Below are positions 14,373 to 21,197 of a DNA stretch of 21,197 nucleotides, piece by piece (the stretch's first letter is position 1; every line of letters begins with the position of its first letter). Position numbers and translations under genes: made by a program. This DNA comes from Desulfovibrio sp. Dsv1 (lineage in GTDB: Bacteria; Desulfobacterota; Desulfovibrionia; Desulfovibrionales; Desulfovibrionaceae), in assembly GCA_000403945.1 (NCBI GenBank), contig APFI01000075.1, positions 1 through 21,197 of the forward strand, in the 5' to 3' direction. The notes below the pieces were generated by a model, which saw only the letters and a program-made list of their open reading frames with translations, ran no database searches and was not told the DNA's origin.

Positions 14373-14612
14373 TCAGGACAGTATGGACTTGATAAGCGCC
14401 GACAGACCAAGGTCCACCAGCCCCAGGATAACGGCCATCACAGCCACAAAACCTAAAACCGCCAGCGTGGCCTTGCGCGTTTCTTTCAGCGTGGGCCAAG
14501 TGACTTTGCGTAATTCGGCCTTGGAATCCTCCACATAACGCGCAAGCCGCGCAAGGAGATTGGGGGCCTTGTTTGACTTGACGTCTGCGGCTTGCGCCTG
14601 TTTTTTTGCCAT
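14373..14612 (-). CDS. secE: Preprotein translocase subunit SecE
   Basis: Clamp subunit of the SecYEG channel in the inner membrane, 79 aa, the short single-helix form. A basic, Ala-rich N terminus is followed by the conserved amphipathic segment ending ELRKVTWPTLKETRKAT. One membrane helix follows (VLGFVAVMAVILGLVDLGLS). The ATG at 14612 lies only 22 nt from the 3' end of tRNA-Trp. An upstream in-frame extension runs through the tRNA and is rejected. nusG follows 8 nt after the stop. Confidence 0.95.
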   Translation of the reverse strand: MAKKQAQAADVKSNKAPNLLARLARYVEDSKAELRKVTWPTLKETRKATLAVLGFVAVMAVILGLVDLGLSALIKSILS

Positions 14613-14634
14613 GATGTTCCCGAGAGATAAAAAA

Positions 14635-14711
14635 TGGCAGGGCAGGAGGGATTCGAACCCCCAGCTTGCGGTTTTGGAGACCGCCGCTCTAGCCGTTAGA
14701 GCTACTGCCCT
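14635..14711 (-). tRNA. tRNA-Trp (CCA anticodon)
   Basis: Minus-strand cloverleaf with acceptor AGGGCAG/CTGCCCT, discriminator G and an encoded 3' CCA. The anticodon loop is CTCCAAA with CCA, and the T arm is GGGGGTTCGAATCCC. It sits between rpmG and secE, the common place for trnW in bacteria, so it is probably cut from the same transcript. Confidence 0.95.
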
Positions 14712-14750
14712 GCGTACCGGTTGGGGGGGCACGCCCCCTGCGGAGAGTTG

Positions 14751-14900
14751 TTACCTAGTTTCGCGATGCACTGTGTGCTTCCTGTCCCAAGGACAATATT
14801 TTTTCATTTCCAGTCGCCCGGTGGTGTTTTTCTTGTTCTTCCGTGTGCTGTAATTGCGCCGCTTGCATTCGATGCAAGCCAGGATGATGTTGACTCGCAT
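14751..14900 (-). CDS. rpmG: 50S ribosomal protein L33 (bL33)
   Basis: Small large-subunit protein, 49 aa, starting MRVNIILACIECKRRNY and ending KKYCPWDRKHTVHRETR. It has the cysteine-containing N-terminal pair (Cys9, Cys12). The second pair is incomplete: Cys36 is present but position 39, normally Cys in zinc-binding bL33, is Asp. The ATG at 14900 is 3 nt after the tuf stop, so translation is probably coupled, with a weak GAG inside the end of tuf as ribosome-binding site. tRNA-Trp follows 39 nt downstream. Between them lies a small GC-rich repeat (GGGGGGC/GCCCCC, about 14723-14739). Confidence 0.93.
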   Translation of the reverse strand: MRVNIILACIECKRRNYSTRKNKKNTTGRLEMKKYCPWDRKHTVHRETR

Positions 14901-14903
14901 GGC

Positions 14904-16097
<1,194 letters not shown>

Positions 16098-16304
16098 TGT
16101 ACGTCTCCCTGGAAAAAATTGTTTGCGGTTGTACGTGCGCTACTTTCACGGGGCTCCGCCATCTGGTAGCGCCTGTTCCTCGCGTAACGACAGGCAGAGG
16201 GTAAAGCCGCCTGGCGGCCGACGCCATTGCCCGCATTCAGTCCCTGGTCGCCAGGGAACGTGCATTGGCAGGAGTCGGACTCGGGGAATCGGATTTTGCA
16301 GGAA
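16098..16304 (-). other. tRNA-Gly to tuf spacer with hairpins
   Basis: No gene seen. On the minus strand TCCCTGG/CCAGGGA with a CGA loop and GCCGCC/GGCGGC follow the tRNA. They are plausible processing or protective stems between a tRNA precursor and the tuf mRNA. No convincing promoter was found. Confidence 0.35.
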
Positions 16305-16380
16305 TGGAGCGGGAAACGGGATTCGAACCCGCAACCCTCAGCTTGGAAGGCTGATGCTCTAGCCGTTGAGCTATTCCCGC
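16305..16380 (-). tRNA. tRNA-Gly (TCC anticodon)
   Basis: Minus-strand cloverleaf: acceptor GCGGGAA/TTCCCGC, discriminator T, encoded CCA, anticodon loop CTTCCAA, T arm GCGGGTTCGAATCCCGT. Third tRNA of the tRNA-tuf cluster. Confidence 0.95.
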
Positions 16381-16403
16381 ACACTGGCGGTGCTGTCGCT
16401 GTA

Positions 16404-16423
16404 CGTCAAACCTGCGTTTGACG
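16404..16423 (-). repeat. Hairpin between tRNA-Tyr and tRNA-Gly
   Basis: A perfect 8-bp stem, CGTCAAAC/GTTTGACG, with a 4-nt loop in the 145-nt spacer. It has no T-tract, so it is more likely a processing or spacer structure than a terminator. Confidence 0.45.
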
Positions 16424-16525
16424 GCTACCGCACCGTAGTTCCCCGACAGCCGCGCTGTCTCCTACAGCCAAGGCAGTTTGTCAAAACCAGACACCGACCG
16501 CCTGAAAGTCGAAAGGCGGAGGGTG

Positions 16526-16611
16526 TGGTGGAGGGGGGTGGATTTGAACCACCGAAGTCTTGCGACGACAGATTTACAGTCTGTTCCCTTTGGCCACTCG
16601 GGAACCCCTCC
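16526..16611 (-). tRNA. tRNA-Tyr (GTA anticodon)
   Basis: 86-nt class II tRNA with a long variable arm on the minus strand. Acceptor GGAGGGG/CCCCTCC, discriminator A, encoded CCA, anticodon GTA in CTGTAAA. T arm GGTGGTTCAAATCCACC. Confidence 0.95.
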
Positions 16612-16661
16612 GCACGTGCCGCAAAGTCCGGCCCGCAGCCAAGCTTTTGTTCAGCTTCTTG

Positions 16662-16737
16662 TGGAGCTGGCGATGGGACTTGAACCCGCAACCTGCTGAT
16701 TACAAATCAGCTGCTCTACCAGTTGAGCTACGCCAGC
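16662..16737 (-). tRNA. tRNA-Thr (TGT anticodon)
   Basis: Minus-strand cloverleaf: acceptor GCTGGCG/CGCCAGC, discriminator T, encoded CCA, anticodon loop TTTGTAA, T arm GCGGGTTCAAGTCCCAT. First gene of the tRNA-tuf transcript, 50 nt from tRNA-Tyr. Confidence 0.95.
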
Positions 16738-16748
16738 GGCAAGATAGT

Positions 16749-16777
16749 GTCTTAAACGGTTCCGCCGCTCTTGGCAA
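16749..16777 (-). promoter_or_regulatory. Candidate promoter of the tRNA-tuf cluster
   Basis: On the minus strand TTGCCA (16772-16777) lies 17 nt from TAAGAC (16749-16754), with the mature tRNA-Thr 5' end 11 nt further on. The -35 is identical to that proposed for rpoB, but the -10 is weak. Spacing to the tRNA suits a promoter. No clear terminator for prmC was found in the 115-nt gap, so readthrough from prmC is possible. Confidence 0.45.
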
Positions 16778-16852
16778 GTGGAAAGTACATTTTCCCGCAA
16801 TTTTTTGGAAAAAGCCGAAAAACCACCGGTTACACAGCTTGCGAAGTCCATT

Positions 16853-17704
16853 CTACTCTTTCCGGGCCAGAGCGCAACGGTCCAGTCCGGCCAGATCACG
16901 GCGAGTGATGATGCCGTTAAATACGGACGTAGAGGATAAAAGCCCCCGCACCGCCGGGCCCTGTCTTGCGCCGTGTTCCAGAAGCAGCAGTCCTCCGGGC
17001 CGGAGAATGCGGGCGGCCTGACTGATGACGGCGCCCAAATGAGCCAGGCCTTCCTGGGGCGAAAAAAGCGCCGTGTGCGGTTCATAGAGCAGCACTTCGT
17101 CCATGACCTCGTTTCGCTCGGCGTCGGCGATGTACGGCGGATTGCTGACCACCAGGTCACAGGATCCGGGGCGTAGCGGCACGGAATGCATATCGGCCCG
17201 CAGCGCGTCCAGTCGCGCGGCGGCCCCCAGCCGCGCGGCGTTTTCGCGGGCCACGCACAGGGCCGGAACGCTGAGTTCCAGCAGCATGCCACGCCATTGC
17301 GGGCGCTCCAGACAGAGGGTCACGCCGATGCATCCGGATCCTGCGCCCAGATCCGCAAAGCGGAGCGGATGGCGCGCGGGCAAAAGTTCCAGTGCAGTTT
17401 CCACCAGTAGTTCCGTCTCCGGGCGGGGGATCAGCGTGTCGGGCGTGACCAGAAAATCCCGTCCGAAAAATTCCCGCGCGCCGAGGATATGGGCCAGAGG
17501 TTCGCCAAGGGCCCGCCGGGCTGTCAGAGCCTCCAGCGCGTCAATCTCCGGAAGCGCAAGTTCGCGTTCCGCCGTCAGAACGCAGTGCAGCCGATCCAGA
17601 CCCAGCACGTGCCCAATCAGCAGTTGCGCGCAAAGGCGGGGGCTCTCCACCCCCGACTTTGCCAGTCGCCGAGCGGCGTTGTATTCATATTCCCGCAGCA
17701 GCAC
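16853..17704 (-). CDS. prmC: Peptide chain release factor N5-glutamine methyltransferase
   Basis: Methylates the glutamine of the GGQ motif in release factors RF1 and RF2, using S-adenosylmethionine; 283 aa. The N-terminal helical domain is followed by the family segment LIPRPETELLVE (91-102). Then come SAM-binding motif ADLGAGSGCIGVTL (117-130) and the catalytic NPPY at 188-191. The start codon is GTG at 17704, 2 nt after the lon stop, with only a weak GAG upstream, so translational coupling to lon is likely. In many bacteria prmC sits beside prfA; here it is the last gene of a radC-lon-prmC unit. Confidence 0.94.
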   Translation of the reverse strand: MLLREYEYNAARRLAKSGVESPRLCAQLLIGHVLGLDRLHCVLTAERELALPEIDALEALTARRALGEPLAHILGAREFFGRDFLVTPDTLIPRPETELLVETALELLPARHPLRFADLGAGSGCIGVTLCLERPQWRGMLLELSVPALCVARENAARLGAAARLDALRADMHSVPLRPGSCDLVVSNPPYIADAERNEVMDEVLLYEPHTALFSPQEGLAHLGAVISQAARILRPGGLLLLEHGARQGPAVRGLLSSTSVFNGIITRRDLAGLDRCALARKE

Positions 17705-17706
17705 GT

Positions 17707-20295
17707 TCAGGTCTCGGCGGGCCGTTCCGCGCGTCCGCGTCGCGCCGTGGCCGCGATGGCCGGGCTTTTTTTGCGCGGATCGGGCGCGGCTTTTCCGGAC
17801 TGGCCGGCTTTTACGCCGCCGCGCTTGCCTTTGGCTTCAAAGACCAGCGGAAGGAGCTCGTCATAGTGATGCACCGGGTGCACCGTGATGCGTTTGAGCA
17901 GCTCCCTGGGCACGTCTTCCAAGTCTTTGACGTTTTGCTGCGGGATGATCACGTGCTTCAGGCCCCGGGCCACTCCGGCCAGGATTTTTTCCTTGATGCC
18001 GCCCACGGGCAGCACACGGCCCTGCAAGGTGATCTCGCCGGTCATGCAGAGGTCGGCCCGCACCCTGCGGTTGCTGAGGGCCGAAATCAGGGCCGTGGTC
18101 AGGGTCACGCCCGCCGAGGGGCCGTCCTTGGGGGTGGCGCCCGCCGGAACATGCACGTGGATATCCTGCTTGCTGGCAAAGGACGGGTCCACACTCAGTT
18201 CTTCCGCGCGGCTGCGGATATAACTCAAGGCCGCTTGGGCGCTTTCCTTCATGACATCACCCAACTGTCCGGTGAGAGCCAGGCCGCCCTTGCCCTTCAT
18301 GGCGCTGGCCTCCACGGTCAGCACTTCGCCGCCGGCCGGAGTCCAAGCCAGACCCAAGGCCATGCCGGGCATGAGTTCTTTTTCCTTTTCGTCTTCCACA
18401 AAACGGGGCGCACCGAGGAGCTTTTCCACATCCTTGGGCTCCACCTTGAAGGGCGCTTTTTTGCCCTCGGCCTTGTGCCGGGCCAGTTTGCGGCAGATGG
18501 ACGCCAGTTCGCGTTCCAGATTGCGCAGGCCCGCCTCGCGCGTATACTCCTTGATGACCTTTTCTAGAGCCGCGTCGCTGAGCGCCACATCGCCCTCGGC
18601 CAGGCCGTTCTCGGTGATCTTTTTGGACAGCAGATGCTTGCGGGCGATCTCCGCCTTTTCCTGCATGGTGTAACCGGGCAGCGAGATGACCTCCATACGG
18701 TCGCGCAGGGCCGCCGGAATGGTTTCCAGATGGTTGGCCGTGCACAAGAACATGACCTTGGACAGATCAAAGGGCACGTTCAGGTAGTGATCACTGAAGG
18801 TATGGTTCTGTTCTGGGTCCAGCACTTCCAGCAGGGCCGAGGAAGGGTCGCCCCGGAAGTCCGTGCCCAGTTTGTCCACTTCGTCCAGCACGATGACCGG
18901 ATTACGGGTACCGGCCTGCTTGACGGCTTGGATGATCCGTCCCGGCATGGCGCCGATGTAGGTGCGCCGGTGCCCGCGGATTTCAGCCTCGTCGTGCATG
19001 CCGCCCAGAGACAGCCGCTGGAACTTGCGGCCCAGCGCCCGCGCAATGGAGCGGCCCAGTGAGGTTTTGCCCACGCCAGGAGGGCCCGCAAAGCAGAGGA
19101 TAGGCCCTTTGGACTGCGGGTTGAGCTTGCGCACGCTGAGGAATTCCAGAATGCGGTCCTTGATCTTGTCCAGGCCGCAATGGTCCTCGTCCAGAATTTC
19201 CTTGGCGTGGGCAATGTCCAGACGGTCGCGTGAGAGCTTTTTCCAAGGCAGTTCCACCAACCAGTCCAGATAGGTGCGCACCACGTTGGCTTCCGAAGAA
19301 TCGGCGTGCATGCCGGACAGGCGGCGCAACTGCTTGTCCGCCTCTTTGCGCACATCCTTGGGCAGCCCGGCCTTGTCCAGGGCCTTTTTCAGGCTTTCCA
19401 GATCGTCCTCGCCCTCGGGTTCGTTTTCGCCCAGCTCTTGGCGGATGGCCTTGAGCTGTTCGCGCAGGAAGTAGTCCTTCTGGGCCTTGTCCATGCCCTC
19501 GCGGGCCGAGCTTTGGATGCGGGCCTGTACTGTGGCCACTTCCACTTCACGCTGGAGCTGGGCGTTGACCAGGGTCAGACGTTCCAGAGGATTTTCCGCT
19601 TCTAGGATGCGCTGGGCGTCCGCGATCTTCATTCGCATGTTGGCGGCAATAAGGTCCGCCAGGCGGCCCGGATCGTCCACGCCTTGCAACACGGCCAGCA
19701 CGTCCGGCGAGGCCAAGCCGCGCAGGGTGAGCACCTTTTCGCTCTGCTCGCGCGCGGAGCGCAACAGCGCCTCCAGGGTGGCGTCGGTCTGGGGCGTGAC
19801 TTCGGGCAGGGTTTCAATGCGCGCTTCCAGGTAGGGTTCCACCTGGCTGTAACCGGTGATCCGCGCGCGGCTCACGCCCTGAACAAGAATTTTCACCCGC
19901 GAGTCCGGCATCTTGAGCATGCGCATGATCTGGACCACAGTGCCCACGCTGTAAAGGTCCGCCGGCGCGGGATCGTCGGTGCTTTCCTCACGCTGGGCGC
20001 AGACCAGAAGATGGCGTCCATTTTTCAGGGCGGATTCCACGGCCTGCACGGACTGTTCGCGACCGATGAACAGCGGCAAGATCATATAGTTGAAGATGAC
20101 CACGTCGCGTACCGGCAGCACGGGCAGCACGTCGGGGATGCCCTGAACCCCTGCGTTGACGTTGTTATCGTCGGGCAGATCCTGCACGGACGCTTCAGTC
20201 TGTGCCGCGCTGTCGTTCGTGTCGACGGCCGGCTCAACACCGCCGAGCCCCTGTTCTTTATGGAGCGGATGATTTTTTTCGTTGTAATCTGCCAT
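17707..20295 (-). CDS. lon: ATP-dependent protease Lon
   Basis: Cytoplasmic AAA+ serine protease that degrades misfolded and regulatory proteins, 862 aa from the chosen start. Order: N-terminal substrate-binding LON domain (about 50-250, beginning LPVLPVRDVVIFNYM), helical linker, AAA+ module with Walker A GPPGVGKTS near 406 and Walker B VIVLDEVDK, then protease domain. The catalytic Ser is in PKDGPSAGV near 726 and the Lys in GGIKEKILA near 769. The start MADYNEKNH at 20295 is chosen because GGGAG lies 9 nt upstream; a frame beginning 13 codons earlier lacks such a site. After VFEAKGK the protein has a tail of about 40 residues rich in Lys, Arg, Ala and Pro. radC ends 23 nt upstream and prmC starts 2 nt downstream. 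Confidence 0.97.
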   Translation of the reverse strand: MADYNEKNHPLHKEQGLGGVEPAVDTNDSAAQTEASVQDLPDDNNVNAGVQGIPDVLPVLPVRDVVIFNYMILPLFIGREQSVQAVESALKNGRHLLVCAQREESTDDPAPADLYSVGTVVQIMRMLKMPDSRVKILVQGVSRARITGYSQVEPYLEARIETLPEVTPQTDATLEALLRSAREQSEKVLTLRGLASPDVLAVLQGVDDPGRLADLIAANMRMKIADAQRILEAENPLERLTLVNAQLQREVEVATVQARIQSSAREGMDKAQKDYFLREQLKAIRQELGENEPEGEDDLESLKKALDKAGLPKDVRKEADKQLRRLSGMHADSSEANVVRTYLDWLVELPWKKLSRDRLDIAHAKEILDEDHCGLDKIKDRILEFLSVRKLNPQSKGPILCFAGPPGVGKTSLGRSIARALGRKFQRLSLGGMHDEAEIRGHRRTYIGAMPGRIIQAVKQAGTRNPVIVLDEVDKLGTDFRGDPSSALLEVLDPEQNHTFSDHYLNVPFDLSKVMFLCTANHLETIPAALRDRMEVISLPGYTMQEKAEIARKHLLSKKITENGLAEGDVALSDAALEKVIKEYTREAGLRNLERELASICRKLARHKAEGKKAPFKVEPKDVEKLLGAPRFVEDEKEKELMPGMALGLAWTPAGGEVLTVEASAMKGKGGLALTGQLGDVMKESAQAALSYIRSRAEELSVDPSFASKQDIHVHVPAGATPKDGPSAGVTLTTALISALSNRRVRADLCMTGEITLQGRVLPVGGIKEKILAGVARGLKHVIIPQQNVKDLEDVPRELLKRITVHPVHHYDELLPLVFEAKGKRGGVKAGQSGKAAPDPRKKSPAIAATARRGRAERPAET

Positions 20296-20318
20296 ATATA
20301 TATTCTCCCTGACTGCCT

Positions 20319-21011
20319 TCAGATGCGTTTGCATTGTGTTATACTGTAGCAGTCTCCCTCAGTGACGACGACATGATCCAGAAAACGCAGGCCCATACGC
20401 GGGGCCAACCGTTGCAGTTCTGTGGTCAGCATGAGATCCGGCTGGGAAGGTTCCGGACTGCCGCCGGGATGGTTGTGGACCAGAATAATGCCGCTGGCTT
20501 TGTGCATGAGCGCCGCCTCCAAGACATCCCTAGGCTGTACGGGCACTTCGCCGATGCCGCCGCGCCGCAGGCGTTCCCAGGAGATCAGTCCGTTGCGCGT
20601 ATCCACTAGGGCCAACCAGCATTCCTCATGCGCGCAACCGGCTAGGCGGCCTTGCGCCATGCGGGCAACGGCGTCCGGTGTGGCTAGAATTTCGCGTTTG
20701 CGCGCCGCAGATGCCACGTACCGGGCCAGGACTTCGCGCTGAACCCGCCAGAGGGTCATGAGGCCCGGCCCGAAGCCGGGCACCTGCAATAATTCGTCCG
20801 GTCTGGCATCCAGCGCGCCCCGGATGGTGCCAAAGCGCCGCAGCAATTCCTTGGCCAGCGGCTTGGTATCTTTGCGCGTCAGCCCGTAGCCGAGCAAAAG
20901 TTCCAGTACCTCATAATCCGCCACAGCCAGAGGGTCACGTTTCATCCGCTCACGCAGGCGGGCGCGGTGCCCGCTGTGCAGCGAGGTGGTGGAGTTGGTC
21001 GTTGCTGACAT
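20319..21011 (-). CDS. radC: RadC-family JAB-domain protein (UPF0758)
   Basis: 230 aa. An N-terminal HRARLRERM segment and helix-hairpin-helix-like region (LLQVPGFGPGLMTL, about 74-87) precede an MPN/JAB metalloprotease-like domain. The zinc motif HNHPGGSPEPSQPD (179-192) supplies His179, His181, Ser189 and Asp192. Despite the name, a DNA-repair role for the family has been questioned and its biochemical function is unsettled. ATG 21011 has no clear ribosome-binding site nearby. Starting later would cut the conserved HRxRLRER segment, so this start is kept. It is the first gene of a probable radC-lon-prmC operon, and a hairpin element lies about 85 bp upstream. Confidence 0.93.
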   Translation of the reverse strand: MSATTNSTTSLHSGHRARLRERMKRDPLAVADYEVLELLLGYGLTRKDTKPLAKELLRRFGTIRGALDARPDELLQVPGFGPGLMTLWRVQREVLARYVASAARKREILATPDAVARMAQGRLAGCAHEECWLALVDTRNGLISWERLRRGGIGEVPVQPRDVLEAALMHKASGIILVHNHPGGSPEPSQPDLMLTTELQRLAPRMGLRFLDHVVVTEGDCYSITQCKRI

Positions 21012-21096
21012 AAAGTAAGCAGTCTTGTCCCGGAGGCAAGGGTGGGTGGATTCTCGGGAAATCTGTTTCTAGCGGATTTTCGGTGAAAAGTAAAAG

Positions 21097-21181
21097 GAGA
21101 ATATTAACAATCTACCGTAAACATGCCCTATCCCCACCTATTGGGGATAGGGCATGTTTACGGTAGATTGTTAATATTCTC
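21097..21181. repeat. Perfect 85-bp hairpin, MITE-like, sharing IS1-type ends
   Basis: Two identical 40-bp arms in inverted orientation flank a 5-nt centre (21137-21141). Each outer end reads GAGAATATTAACAATCTA and then CCGTAAACATG. Over 29 bp this matches the left end of the IS1-like relic at 9636 at 26 positions. That suggests a miniature, transposase-less relative built of two IS ends. No target duplication is visible on either side. On the minus strand it is followed by CTTTTACTTTTC, so it might also end transcription coming from beyond the window. Confidence 0.7.
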
Positions 21182-21197
21182 ACTAGGGTGTGTTTGC

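Noticed and set aside
16305..16737. tRNA genes as phage or island attachment sites
   Set aside because: All are complete, no integrase or duplicated tRNA 3' end is seen, and the gene order is the ancestral tRNA-tuf cluster.
16738..16852. Terminator for prmC
   Set aside because: Only 3-5 bp stems next to T-runs are visible (for example AACC/GGTT before TTTC), too weak to call.
21182..21197. The last bases (ending GTTTGC) repeat the first six bases of the window, hinting at circular closure
   Set aside because: Six matching bases are easily expected by chance and the gene content is chromosomal.

Overview
The window looks like a chromosomal segment of a moderately GC-rich Gram-negative bacterium, most probably Desulfovibrionaceae (Desulfobacterota). 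That placement rests on the overall look of RpoB, RpoC, EF-Tu and Lon and on gene order, not on a database search. Almost everything functional is on the minus strand, so transcription runs from high to low coordinates.

Layout in transcription order. (1) 21197-21012: upstream region of radC, holding a perfect 85-bp hairpin (21097-21181) whose arms match the end of an insertion-sequence relic elsewhere in the window. (2) 21011-16853: radC, lon and prmC, tightly packed and probably one operon. (3) 16737-14635: tRNA-Thr(TGT), tRNA-Tyr(GTA), tRNA-Gly(TCC), tuf, rpmG, tRNA-Trp(CCA), the classic tRNA-tuf translation cluster. (4) 14612-11132: secE, nusG, rplK, rplA, rplJ, rplL, with structured leaders before rplK and rplA and a clear L10 (kink-turn) leader before rplJ, then a strong intrinsic terminator. 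(5) 11049-9636: a decayed IS1-family element containing a decayed IS5-family transposase, on the plus strand, inserted exactly in the T-tract of the rplL terminator. (6) 9635-868: a rpoB promoter, a leader of about 270 nt, rpoB and rpoC, closed by a perfect palindromic terminator. (7) 1-769: a frameshifted mgtC-like pseudogene on the plus strand, convergent with rpoC.

The genes form the core of gene expression: RNA polymerase beta and beta', the NusG elongation factor, the ribosomal stalk (L10, L7/L12, L11) and L1, EF-Tu and its neighbouring tRNAs, and SecE of the translocon. PrmC modifies release factors and Lon removes damaged proteins. All core genes have intact frames. The damage is confined to mgtC and the mobile-element debris, so it looks like real decay rather than sequencing noise. 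I found no candidate for a wholly new multi-gene system. The best leads are the hairpin/MITE-like element sharing IS ends, the nested IS relic that separates rplL from rpoB, and the regulatory RNA structures in the ribosomal-protein region.
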